A stretch of DNA of 64,000 nucleotides, taken from positions 248,001 to 312,000 of the forward strand of contig JAJFKU010000063.1 of the NCBI GenBank assembly GCA_021773035.1. The letters run 5' to 3'. How positions within the stretch are numbered: position 1 is the first letter of the stretch; every line of letters starts with the position of its first letter. The translations under genes and the position numbers were made by a program. Below the pieces are notes generated by a model. It was not told the DNA's origin. It worked only from the letters and a program-made list of their open reading frames with translations, and made no database searches. This DNA comes from Woeseiaceae bacterium (GTDB taxonomy: Bacteria; Pseudomonadota; Gammaproteobacteria; Steroidobacterales; Woeseiaceae). Shown here piece after piece: positions 8,040-15,516 of the stretch.

Positions 8040-8591
8040 ATGACTGAATCTACCGCGCGTGTGGCCGAGGACCTGCTGGTGCGCAAGAACGCTTACGATT
8101 ACGATGATTTGCTGAGTTGTGGTCGTGGCGAGATGTTTGGGCCGCAAAACGGCCGGCTCCCCAAGCCGCCGATGCTGATGACCGACCGCGTCACGTTGAT
8201 TACCGACGACACGGGCAAGTACGGCAAAGGTGAAATTAAGGCCGAGTTCGATATTAATCCGGACCTGTGGTTTTTCGACTGCCATTTCGAAAGCGATCCG
8301 GTGATGCCGGGTTGTCTGGGAGTCGACGCGCTCTGGCAGCTGGTCGGGTTTTACCTTGTCTGGTGCGGCCACCCGGGTCGCGGTCGGGCACTGGGTTGCG
8401 GCAAGGTCAAGTTTGCCGGCCAGATTCTGCCGACCTCGAAGCTGGTGACGTTTCAGATCGATATCAAACGTGTGATTTCGCGCAAGCTGGTGCTGGCGCT
8501 GGGCGACGGAACGGTGTCGGTAGACGGGCGCGAAATTTACACGGCGGAAGACCTGAAGGTCGGCCTGTTTACCTCAACAGAAAATTTCTAG
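8040..8591 (+). CDS. fabA: 3-hydroxyacyl-[ACP] dehydratase/isomerase FabA
   Basis: FabA dehydrates 3-hydroxyacyl-ACP and isomerises trans-2- to cis-3-decenoyl-ACP, the branch point to unsaturated fatty acids. The 183-aa hot-dog protein has the catalytic His in FFDCHFESDPVMPGCLG and the catalytic Asp in GVDALWQLVGFYL, plus the conserved RALGCGKVKF segment. Length is normal for proteobacterial FabA. GGAGGG precedes the ATG at the right distance. The gene lies ten bases before fabB, the usual two-gene operon for anaerobic unsaturated fatty acid synthesis. Confidence 0.97.
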   Translation: MTESTARVAEDLLVRKNAYDYDDLLSCGRGEMFGPQNGRLPKPPMLMTDRVTLITDDTGKYGKGEIKAEFDINPDLWFFDCHFESDPVMPGCLGVDALWQLVGFYLVWCGHPGRGRALGCGKVKFAGQILPTSKLVTFQIDIKRVISRKLVLALGDGTVSVDGREIYTAEDLKVGLFTSTENF

Positions 8592-8601
8592 GATCGAATC
8601 A

Positions 8602-9816
8602 ATGCGGCGTGTCGTAATCACTGGTCTCGGTGCAGTGTCCTGCATCGGCAATAGCAAGGAAGATATTACCGAGTCACTGCGCCTGGGGCGCTCCGGTATC
8701 GTCGCGAACGAAAGCTTTAAGGAAATGGGTATGCGCAGCCAGGTGTCCGGCAGCGTGAACATCGACATTACCGAACATATCGATCGCAAGGCGCGGCGTT
8801 TCATGGGCGATTCGGCTGCGTTTGCCTATATCGCTATGCAGCAGGCGATCGCGGATGCCGGGCTTGAGGACGGCGATATCTCGAATGTTCGAACCGGTAT
8901 TATCGCGGCGTCGGGCGGCGCGTCGAGCGAAAACATCGTGCAGAGCGCCGACATCCTTCGCGCCCGCGGCGTACGCAAGATCGGGCCCTACATGGTTACC
9001 CGTACGATGGGCAGTTCGGTATCGGCCTGTCTCGCCACACCGTTCAAGATCAAGGGCGTGAACTACTCGCTGACCTCGGCATGCGCGACCAGTGCACATT
9101 GCATCGGTTCTGCGGCCGAGCAGATTCAAATGGGTAAACAGGACGTCATATTTGCCGGTGGTGGCGAGGAAGAGCACTGGACGCTTGCCTGTCTGTTCGA
9201 CGCGATGGGTGCGCTGTCGTCGAAATATAATGACGATCCTGCATCGGCCTCACGTCCATACGATACAACCCGCGATGGCTTCGTCAGCTCGGCCGGCTCC
9301 GGCATGGTTGTCGTCGAAGAGCTCGAGCATGCCAAAGCTCGCGGTGCAAAAATCTACGCTGAGCTCGTCGGTTACGGCGCGAACTCCGACGGTTTCGACA
9401 TGGTTGCACCTTCCGGCGAGGGTGCGGTGCGTTGCATGGAACTGGCACAGTCGACGGTCGAAGGGTCCGTCGATTACATCAATACGCATGGCACGAGTAC
9501 GCCGGCGGGCGATTCGAAAGAGGTCGAGGCGATGCGGGAGCTGTTCGGCGCGGAAAACATGCCGCGCTACGGCTCGTCGAAGTCGATGTGCGGCCACTCG
9601 CTGGGTGCCACCGGCGTGCAGGAGGCCATCCACTGCCTGCTGATGCTCGAAAACGACTTCATCGCGCCGTCGATCAATGTCAATGACCCCGATCCTGTCG
9701 TCGCCGGTACGCCGCTCGTTACCGAGCTTGTCGAGAACGCGGGATTGAAGACGGTCATGTCCAACAGCTTCGGTTTCGGCGGTACCAACGGCACGTTGGT
9801 GTTTCAGAAACGCTGA
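8602..9816 (+). CDS. fabB: 3-oxoacyl-[ACP] synthase I FabB
   Basis: FabB condenses malonyl-ACP with acyl-ACP and is required to elongate the cis-3-decenoyl chain made by FabA. The 404-aa thiolase-fold enzyme has the nucleophile Cys161 in TSACATSAHCIG and the two catalytic His residues in INTHGTSTPAGD and SKSMCGHSLGATG. The glycine-rich NSFGFGGTNGTLVF closes the active site near the C-terminus. It follows fabA by ten bases in one operon. Nothing is unusual. Confidence 0.97.
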   Translation: MRRVVITGLGAVSCIGNSKEDITESLRLGRSGIVANESFKEMGMRSQVSGSVNIDITEHIDRKARRFMGDSAAFAYIAMQQAIADAGLEDGDISNVRTGIIAASGGASSENIVQSADILRARGVRKIGPYMVTRTMGSSVSACLATPFKIKGVNYSLTSACATSAHCIGSAAEQIQMGKQDVIFAGGGEEEHWTLACLFDAMGALSSKYNDDPASASRPYDTTRDGFVSSAGSGMVVVEELEHAKARGAKIYAELVGYGANSDGFDMVAPSGEGAVRCMELAQSTVEGSVDYINTHGTSTPAGDSKEVEAMRELFGAENMPRYGSSKSMCGHSLGATGVQEAIHCLLMLENDFIAPSINVNDPDPVVAGTPLVTELVENAGLKTVMSNSFGFGGTNGTLVFQKR

Positions 9817-9854
9817 TTTCTAATCTGCGCCATTGTCGGCCATAATCGGCCGCT

Positions 9855-10721
9855 ATGACGACAAAAATGACAATCCAGACGATAAGCGAAACCGGCTGCT
9901 TCGGTGGCAGGATAGGGTTCTACCGGCACGCCTCGAGCAGCAATAACTGCGATATGCAGTTCTCGGTGTTTGTGCCGCCACAGGCCGCTGCCGGCAAAGT
10001 TCCCGTAGTCACGTTTCTTTCCGGGCTGACCTGCACCGAAGAAAACTTCATGGTGAAAAGTGGTGCGCAACGCGTTGCCGCCGAACTCGGTATCATGCTC
10101 GTCTCTCCGGACACCAGCCCGCGCGGTGACGACGTTGCCGACGACCCGGATGACGACTACGACTTCGGCCTTGGAGCGGGCTTCTACGTTAATGCAAGCG
10201 AAGCGCCGTGGTCGCAGCACTATCGGATGTACGACTACGTCACTCGAGAACTGCAGCCGCTGATCTTCGAGAACTTCCCGGGTGATGCCGAACGTCATGG
10301 TCTTACCGGGCACTCGATGGGTGGTCATGGTGCGTTGACCATTGGCCTGCGAAACCCGGAGATGTTCAGGTCGCTGTCAGCGTTTGCGCCGATATGCACG
10401 ACTCTGCACAGCCCGTGGGGCAGGAAGGCGCTGGCTTATTACCTGGGCGAGGATACCTCGAGCTGGTATGACTACGATGCCTGCGAGGTCGCGCGCCGCG
10501 TTTCCGACCCGACCGCCTACAGCCGGATTCTTGTCGATCAGGGTGCCGGCGATCCATTTCTCGAAGAGCAGCTGAAACCCGAGCTGCTGCAGGCTGCTTG
10601 TAAGGAAAGCGGTCTGCCGCTCGAGTTGCGCGTTCACGATGGCTACGATCACGGCTACTACTTTATTTCGACGTTTATCGAAGAACACCTGAAGTTCCAC
10701 GCGGATCAACTCAAGGGTTAA
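9855..10721 (+). CDS. fghA: S-formylglutathione hydrolase
   Basis: This 288-aa alpha/beta hydrolase matches S-formylglutathione hydrolase, which releases formate and glutathione in formaldehyde detoxification. The nucleophile elbow is GHSMGGHGAL, the acid residue lies in the DQGAGDPFLEEQL region and the catalytic His in DGYDHGYYF. The FLSGLTCTEENF segment carries oxyanion-hole residues typical of the esterase D group. The usual partner, glutathione-dependent formaldehyde dehydrogenase, is not in the window. Two in-frame ATGs (9855 and 9864) are possible starts. Confidence 0.93.
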   Translation: MTTKMTIQTISETGCFGGRIGFYRHASSSNNCDMQFSVFVPPQAAAGKVPVVTFLSGLTCTEENFMVKSGAQRVAAELGIMLVSPDTSPRGDDVADDPDDDYDFGLGAGFYVNASEAPWSQHYRMYDYVTRELQPLIFENFPGDAERHGLTGHSMGGHGALTIGLRNPEMFRSLSAFAPICTTLHSPWGRKALAYYLGEDTSSWYDYDACEVARRVSDPTAYSRILVDQGAGDPFLEEQLKPELLQAACKESGLPLELRVHDGYDHGYYFISTFIEEHLKFHADQLKG

Positions 10722-10729
10722 GCGCCGCA

Positions 10730-11548
10730 ATGATGTTGGAACAGGGTTTGCTTCTCGGTGCCGCGATGCTGGCTACCGGTTGCGTTGCCGGCGTGATGGC
10801 GGGGCTGTTCGGCATCGGCGGTGGCATCGTCATCGTTCCGGCCCTTGAGCTGGCCTTGAGTTTCCTCGGTGTGGATGCGGCAATACGTATGCATGTCGCG
10901 GTGGCCACGTCGCTGGCAACGATCATACCGACGTCGCTGTCGTCTGCGCGTGCGCATCACAAGAGACAGTCCGTCGATGTCGAGATCGTCAAACGCTGGG
11001 CGATTTTCGTGCTGCTGGGTGCGGTGCTCGGCGCGTGGGTTGCCGCACAATTGCATAGCCGCGTCCTGGCTATTGTTTTCGCGACCTTTGCGCTGCTGAT
11101 CGCGTTGAAAATGATCTTGCTGCCGGAGGCCCGGAATCTGACGGAAGATGTGCCGCGCGGACCGCTGGTCGCTGTGATACCGACGTCAATCGGCTGTTTT
11201 TCAAGCATGATGGGAATCGGTGGCGGCACGTTTTCGGTGCTGACGCTGACGCTGTTCAATCAGTCCATTCATCGCGCCGTCGGAACGGCGTCGCTGCTGG
11301 GTCTTGCCATCAGCTTACCGGGAACGATTGGTTTCATCGTGGCGGGCTGGAGTGATGCCCGGGTTCCGCCGGGTAGCCTGGGCTACGTGAGTTTGATCGG
11401 TTTTGCGCTGATCGCGCCGTCGACGGTTCTGATGGCACCGCTGGGTGCGAGAATCGCACATTCATTTTCGGAGAAGAAACTAAGCATGTTATTCGGAGTT
11501 TTTTTGGTATTGGCTGCGGCACGACTGTTTTACGGAGCTTTCGCGTGA
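10730..11548 (+). CDS. TauE/SafE family sulfite/organic-anion exporter
   Basis: The 272-aa protein is an integral membrane protein with about eight hydrophobic segments and the internal duplication typical of TauE/SafE (DUF81) transporters. The glycine-rich repeats GLFGIGGGIVIVPAL near residues 24-38 and SMMGIGGGTFSVLTLTLF near 159-176 are the family signatures. Family members export sulfite, sulfonates or small organic anions; the substrate here is unknown. It lies 8 bases after fghA and overlaps the metallo-beta-lactamase gene by four bases, so the three are probably co-transcribed. Confidence 0.9.
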   Translation: MMLEQGLLLGAAMLATGCVAGVMAGLFGIGGGIVIVPALELALSFLGVDAAIRMHVAVATSLATIIPTSLSSARAHHKRQSVDVEIVKRWAIFVLLGAVLGAWVAAQLHSRVLAIVFATFALLIALKMILLPEARNLTEDVPRGPLVAVIPTSIGCFSSMMGIGGGTFSVLTLTLFNQSIHRAVGTASLLGLAISLPGTIGFIVAGWSDARVPPGSLGYVSLIGFALIAPSTVLMAPLGARIAHSFSEKKLSMLFGVFLVLAAARLFYGAFA

Positions 11549-12462
11549 GCCGCCTGTTGGTCGGCGTGTGCCTGGTTTTACTACTGACGGCGTGCGGGCC
11601 GAAACAGCTGGAACCCGATGACAGCTTCGTCTGCGACAACTGCGAGAGCTGGAACGAGCCGCAGACACCGTTTCGCATTTACGGCAATACCTGGTTCGTG
11701 GGCACCGCAGGTCTGTCGTCGATTCTTGTGGAAACGGACGAGGGTCTGATTCTGTTTGATGGCGGACTGCCGCAGTCGGCAGCCCGTATCGATGCGAATA
11801 TTCGTGAACTGGGTTTCGATCCGTTGCAGCTTGCGGCGATTTTCGTTTCGCATGCGCACTTCGATCATGCCGGCGGCGTCGCTGCCCTGCAGCGCCTCAC
11901 GAAAGCCAGTGTATACACGAGCGTTGAAGGGGCGAAAACGCTTTCCAGCGGTGAGCTGCAGGCGAACGATCCGCAGTATCTCATGGGAGCGGAAAACACC
12001 CGCTTTCCTGCGATCTCCGGTGTAGTTACGGTTGGTGACGGCGATGTTATCGCGATCGGCGGTGTTGATATCAAAGCGGTATACACGCCGGGCCACACCC
12101 CCGGCGGCATGACCTGGGCCTGGGAGTCCTGCGCACTGGGCGGCTGTTACAACGTGGTCTATGCCGACAGTCTTACGGCGGTTTCCGCTGATGGCTACAA
12201 GTTCAGCGGCGGTCCGGCCGCGCAGCAGATTATCGACAGCGCCGACGCGATTTCCTTGCTCGACTGCGACATTCTGTTATCGCCGCACCCGTTCTTTTTC
12301 GGCCTGCAGGAAAAACTGCAAAAGCTCGGTGACGGCAACCCGTTCGTCAACAACGTGGCCTGTTCGATTTACGCGGAGAACCTGCTGGGCTGGCTGGAGC
12401 GGCGCCTGCAGTCCGAGCGCGGGATGAGCCCACTGGCTGTGCCGGATTTGGACGGCGGGTGA
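11545..12462 (+). CDS. subclass B3-like metallo-beta-lactamase, predicted lipoprotein
   Basis: The 305-aa product starts with a signal sequence ending in the lipobox LTAC (Cys17), so it is probably membrane-anchored in the periplasm. The metallo-beta-lactamase fold is complete for metal binding: HAHFDH (His103, His105, Asp107, His108), His184 in TPGHTPGGM and His248 in LSPHPFFF. The ADSLTAVSADGYKF segment resembles B3 enzymes. True beta-lactam hydrolysis is likely from this pattern but not certain, since B3-like lactonases and orphan hydrolases exist. It overlaps the TauE/SafE gene by four bases. The nearby leftward transposase frame runs antisense into its 3' end. Confidence 0.85.
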   Translation: MSRLLVGVCLVLLLTACGPKQLEPDDSFVCDNCESWNEPQTPFRIYGNTWFVGTAGLSSILVETDEGLILFDGGLPQSAARIDANIRELGFDPLQLAAIFVSHAHFDHAGGVAALQRLTKASVYTSVEGAKTLSSGELQANDPQYLMGAENTRFPAISGVVTVGDGDVIAIGGVDIKAVYTPGHTPGGMTWAWESCALGGCYNVVYADSLTAVSADGYKFSGGPAAQQIIDSADAISLLDCDILLSPHPFFFGLQEKLQKLGDGNPFVNNVACSIYAENLLGWLERRLQSERGMSPLAVPDLDGG

Positions 12463-13527
12463 GTTGGCTATAGACTCTGCGTCCTGAATACAGCGCCCGT
12501 AGCTCAGCTGGATAGAGTACTGCCCTCCGAAGGCAGGGGTCAGAGGTTCGAATCCTCTCGGGCGCGCCAAACTATAAAGTGTAGGGTCTAAAGACCCCTG
12601 TGACACGTCAGCTCGAGATTTTTCGATAAGACGTTCAAACGGGGTCTGACCCTGCAGTGCCCCGTGAGGGCGATGATAATTGTAGTAGTCCTCCCATTCA
12701 CGCACTTTTTCATTAAACAGGTGGATGTTGTCTGAGATACCGTTTTGGTCGATCAGTTGGTAGAACTCCTGGTTGTCGATACGGTGCGAGCGCTCGACCT
12801 TGCCGTTTAGGTGCGGCGACGCTGGGCGGATATAGACATGCCGGATATCGAGTGATTCGGCGTGCCAGTGGAATCGGGACTGGAACTCCGCGCCGTTGTC
12901 GGTCTGCAGGACGAGTATGCGGAAAGGGAGTCGTTCCTTTACTGTGTTGAGGAAACGGATTGCCGTGCGCTGATTGCAGGCGTCATAGACCTTCAGTATC
13001 CGGATACGGGTACAGTCGTCGATGGCGGTGAACTGATAGAGCCGTTTACCTGTTCCGGGGACGCGTTCGAGGAATTTCACGTCCATCTGCAGGCGATGGC
13101 CCGGCTGGGCTTTCTCGTACCGTTTCCAGCGTTTACGGTGCGGCCGGTGTTTCTGGTTGGCTGGTAACCGACCCATTCCTTGTTGTACCAAGATCCGATG
13201 CACGGTCGAACGGGCGATCTCTATCTGGTGAAAACGCTGCAGGTAAGCAGCGATACGGAATGCTCCGAAGTGATAGTTCTGCCGCAGGTACAGTATCTTG
13301 CTCACCACTGCGCGAGGGGTTGCCCGTGGCGAGTGATGAGGCGTTCGTGGTCGATCGGCTAGACCCGCTTCCCCGAACTCATCGAAGCGCTTTTTCCAGC
13401 GATAGAAAGCCGTACGTGAAATCCCAAAGTATCGGCAGGTTTGAGCAACGTACCGTGGCTCTTCTTCTGCATGTTTCAGGATTCGAAGCCTCCAGGCCAC
13501 AACCCTTGCTTGTTCTGCCTTTGTCAT
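12277..13527 (-). CDS. IS481 family transposase with read-through C-terminal extension
   Basis: Residues about 1-320 are a typical IS481 transposase. They comprise an N-terminal helix-turn-helix (YFGISRTAFYRWKKRFDEFG) and an rve/DDE integrase core, with Asp in LQMDVKFLE, Asp in LQTDNGAEF and Glu in HLNGKVERSHR, then the YNYHRPHGAL end segment. The frame has no stop inside the element. It continues out of the IS end (near 12580), antisense through tRNA-Arg and into the beta-lactamase gene, adding about 100 residues with no homology to the family. I expect only the part from 13527 to about 12580 to be functional; the tail is an accident of insertion. Confidence 0.85.
   Translation of the reverse strand: MTKAEQARVVAWRLRILKHAEEEPRYVAQTCRYFGISRTAFYRWKKRFDEFGEAGLADRPRTPHHSPRATPRAVVSKILYLRQNYHFGAFRIAAYLQRFHQIEIARSTVHRILVQQGMGRLPANQKHRPHRKRWKRYEKAQPGHRLQMDVKFLERVPGTGKRLYQFTAIDDCTRIRILKVYDACNQRTAIRFLNTVKERLPFRILVLQTDNGAEFQSRFHWHAESLDIRHVYIRPASPHLNGKVERSHRIDNQEFYQLIDQNGISDNIHLFNEKVREWEDYYNYHRPHGALQGQTPFERLIEKSRADVSQGSLDPTLYSLARPRGFEPLTPAFGGQYSIQLSYGRCIQDAESIANSPAVQIRHSQWAHPALGLQAPLQPAQQVLRVNRTGHVVDERVAVTELLQFFLQAEKERVRR
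12493..12569 (+). tRNA. tRNA-Arg (anticodon CCG)
   Basis: The 77-base cloverleaf has a seven-base acceptor stem GCGCCCG/CGGGCGC, a D arm with GCTCAGCTGGATAGAG, and an anticodon stem CTGCC/GGCAG with loop CTCCGAA giving anticodon CCG. A T arm with GGTTCGAATCC and an encoded CCA end at 12567-12569 complete it. It reads arginine codon CGG. An IS481 element begins about ten bases downstream, and an 18-base near-copy of the 3' end lies at 14771-14788. Confidence 0.97.
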
Positions 13528-13598
13528 GTTGCTCTCCTCTCATTATGGCTTTGAGGTTAGAGCTGAATGTGTCACGCATCTATTCGGATTTCACAACA
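12580..13598. mobile_element. IS481-family insertion sequence, about 1.02 kb
   Basis: The element carries one leftward transposase gene. Its edges are judged from imperfect terminal inverted repeats: TGTAGGGTCTAAAGACCCC then TGTGACACG from 12580, and on the other strand TGTTGTGAAATCC then GCGTGACAC from 13598. Both begin with TGT and contain a GTGACAC block about 18-22 bases in. I find no convincing target duplication (flanks ATAAAG and TGTCGC), so exact ends may be off by a few bases. The left end contains the perfect palindrome GGGTCTAAAGACCC. It is inserted directly behind tRNA-Arg. Confidence 0.75.
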
Positions 13599-13642
13599 TG
13601 TCGCGACTTTGCTCGATCTTTCTGACGAGGAATGTAATGCGA

Positions 13643-13900
13643 TTATCGGTTCGGCAAATAGGGTTGCCCGGAACTCGCGCCAACGTTGTTGTCGCCTGGC
13701 GTATTGTCTATTTCTCCGAGCCACCGATTCTGGCCCCCATCCGGCCCGATGCCGACCGCATAGACAACGCGCATGTTTCCGGACGTGTCGACAGCGTATA
13801 CCGCGTGAACGGATGACGTTTGTGCAGATTGTGCACTGACGGGAAAGGCTGCCAGAATACCGGCGACCAGCAAGGTCAAAGCTCGTAGATGCTGGTTCAC
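13643..13900 (-). CDS. small secreted protein of unknown function
   Basis: The 85-aa product begins with a clear signal peptide (ALTLLVAGILAAFPVSAQ). A short polar mature part of about 60 residues follows, with the repeated phrases HAVYAVD and RVVYAVG and a Gly/Asn-rich end. I choose the GTG at 13900 because GGAGG lies at the correct distance upstream; the longer frame to 14074 runs into the MarC gene on the other strand. It lies just beyond the IS481 end (45 bases), so the gene could have been shortened at its 3' end. I do not recognise the family. Confidence 0.6.
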   Translation of the reverse strand: MNQHLRALTLLVAGILAAFPVSAQSAQTSSVHAVYAVDTSGNMRVVYAVGIGPDGGQNRWLGEIDNTPGDNNVGASSGQPYLPNR

Positions 13901-14001
13901 AGGAATGTACCTCCAATATAGTATGTCGCTAATAGTGATTAGCAATTTCAGGCTGTGTGAAACTTTCTCTGTTATTCTGAATGGCGCAAAAAGGTAGAGA
14001 A

Positions 14002-14676
14002 ATGCAACATTGCTGCCAGACGCTACGTATTGGGAGATTTGATATCGACATCGCGGCCCTGAGTCTTTTCGCAACAGCGTTATTCACAATTACGAATCCG
14101 ATCGGTAATACAGCGGTGTTTGCCAGCATGACTTCCGACCTGGACGCCGCGGCACAGAGGAACACTGCTCGGCAATCGGCCATAGCCATCTCGATGATAT
14201 TGCTAATCGTGCTGTGGGCTGGCCACTATCTTCTCGCGATTTTCGGGATAAGTATTCCGGCGTTGGAAACGGCCGGCGGCATCATTGTCCTCGGATTGGG
14301 CTTGTCCATGTTGCAGAGCAGGAAAAGCGGTCAATCGCATTCCGCCGAGGAATCGGTTGCAGCGGCTGAGAAAGACTCTATCGCGGTTGTTCCACTAGCA
14401 ATTCCTATTGTCGCAGGCCCTGGCGCCATAACGACTGTTCTGGTCAATTCGAGCAAATTGAGCGGTGACGTACCGACGATGTTGGGCCTGTCCGTGATCT
14501 CGCTCGGATTTGGTTTGCTATTCTGGCTGTGTTTTCGATCTGCGGCGCGGATTAGCGCGCTTGCCGGAGTACACGGCATAGCCATCGTGACCCGGATCAT
14601 GGGTATGGTTCTGGCCGCAATCGCGGTAACCATGATTGCGAGCGGTCTCAAACAGTTGTTACCCGGTCTTGCGTGA
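14002..14676 (+). CDS. MarC family (UPF0056) integral membrane protein
   Basis: The 224-aa product has six hydrophobic segments and the MarC signatures: ALFTITNPIGNTAVFASMT at the start of the first helix region and LAIPIVAGPGAITTVLV in the middle. A short polar loop separates the two three-helix halves. MarC proteins are inner-membrane proteins of unclear function, once linked to multiple antibiotic resistance. I choose the ATG at 14002, preceded by AGGTAGAG; the in-frame ATG at 13981 would add seven residues. It diverges from the small secreted gene. Confidence 0.88.
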   Translation: MQHCCQTLRIGRFDIDIAALSLFATALFTITNPIGNTAVFASMTSDLDAAAQRNTARQSAIAISMILLIVLWAGHYLLAIFGISIPALETAGGIIVLGLGLSMLQSRKSGQSHSAEESVAAAEKDSIAVVPLAIPIVAGPGAITTVLVNSSKLSGDVPTMLGLSVISLGFGLLFWLCFRSAARISALAGVHGIAIVTRIMGMVLAAIAVTMIASGLKQLLPGLA

Positions 14677-14770
14677 CTATCGGCGAGTTTCAAAAGCTGT
14701 GAAGTAGCAAAATCTGAAGAATGGCCATCGGTTCATTGTTACGCTGAGTACCGAATTTGCGACGGGCGCT

Positions 14771-14788
14771 AATCCTCTCGAACGCGCC
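14771..14788 (+). repeat. 18-base near-copy of the tRNA-Arg 3' end (possible attachment-site remnant)
   Basis: AATCCTCTCGAACGCGCC matches bases 12551-12568 of tRNA-Arg at 16 of 18 positions, in the same orientation, 2.2 kb away. The match covers the end of the T arm and the acceptor stem, the part that integrative elements usually copy as an attachment site. Sequence on either side does not match. No integrase gene lies between the copies, so an old or decayed integration scar is only one reading. Confidence 0.45.
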
Positions 14789-14911
14789 GTTTTCCTTCGT
14801 TTCTCCAGATCGAGGGAGATGTCCAGTGCCGGGTATCGCCATGAGCTTCCGCCCGGACAATCTTATCCGGGTCCGCGATCGCCGGTTTTTAGGCGGATTG
14901 GGGGTGCCAAT

Positions 14912-14940
14912 TTGCTCAAGGTTCCTATCTATACTTATAT
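14912..14940 (+). promoter_or_regulatory. candidate sigma-70 promoter for the sigma/anti-sigma operon
   Basis: TTGCTC at 14912-14917 and TTATAT at 14935-14940 are spaced by 17 bases, 57 bases before the ECF sigma ATG. It is a fair but imperfect match to the consensus. Confidence 0.35.
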
Positions 14941-14997
14941 AGGCGTGCGTCCGTGGTGAGGATAGTCCTACACTAATGGTTCACGTCGTGGAGGCCG

Positions 14998-15516
14998 ATG
15001 CCGAAAGCCAACGAAAACCTTGTTGAAACACTGTTTGCTGATCGCGGCGACGATCTGCTGCGCTATCTCACGTCGCGGATGCCAAACGCGGATGATGCCA
15101 AGGAACTGGCACAGGAGGCCTATCTTCGCTTGCTGCGCCGTAACCGGAAGGAACTGGTGCGGCACCCGGAGGCATACTTGTTTCGGATTGCAGCGAACCT
15201 GATGTACGAGCATTGGCTGAAAATACGGCCGGAGAGCGAGAACCGCAGCGATGCGATTGACCCAGAGATGTTAGAGGGTGGGGAGCTGTCAACGGAGGGT
15301 ACAGTGGCGCAGCAGCAGTCGGTGGACGCGTTGGAGCGTGTTTTACGCGTAATGCCGCCAATACGGCAGAAGGTAGTATTGATGCACCGCCGGGATGGAA
15401 TGACTTACAACGAGATTTCGGCTGAACTTGGGATTTCGGTAGGCATGGTGAAAAAACACTTGGTGAAGGGGCTCGCGCGCTGCCGCGAGCAATTACTACG
15501 GTATGGCGATGAATAA
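14998..15516 (+). CDS. ECF RNA polymerase sigma factor (FecI-like)
   Basis: The 172-aa protein has sigma region 2 (residues about 12-75, with DAKELAQEAYLRLLRR and AYLFRIAANLMYEHW) and region 4 (about 105-165, with RQKVVLMHRRDGMTYNEISAELGISVGMVKKHLVKGLARCREQL). The order and phrases are those of FecI-type sigma factors. It is followed with overlap by a FecR-like anti-sigma factor and then by a TonB receptor with an STN domain, the complete set for cell-surface signalling. GGAGG sits just before the ATG. Confidence 0.93.
   Translation: MPKANENLVETLFADRGDDLLRYLTSRMPNADDAKELAQEAYLRLLRRNRKELVRHPEAYLFRIAANLMYEHWLKIRPESENRSDAIDPEMLEGGELSTEGTVAQQQSVDALERVLRVMPPIRQKVVLMHRRDGMTYNEISAELGISVGMVKKHLVKGLARCREQLLRYGDE

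Larger units (their letters stand above)
14677..14997. other. non-coding gap between marC and the ECF sigma gene
   Basis: This 321-base stretch has no convincing gene. It holds the tRNA 3'-end near-copy at 14771-14788, a short inverted repeat CCCGGA/TCCGGG in the 14850-14870 area, and a plausible sigma-70 promoter at 14912-14940 for the sigma/anti-sigma operon. The small open frame at 14757-14942 lacks a ribosome binding site and homology. Confidence 0.6.

Noticed and set aside
9836..9854. GGCCATAATCGGCC as a terminator between fabB and fghA
   Set aside because: The stem is only four bases with no T-run.
12640..12655. GGGGTCTGACCC as another copy of the hairpin repeat at 738-779
   Set aside because: It lies in the transposase coding region (QGQTPFE codons) and has no matching second arm, so the likeness is short and probably chance.
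14757..14942. 61-aa rightward frame in the gap before the sigma gene
   Set aside because: No ribosome binding site or homology, and it overlaps the likely promoter.
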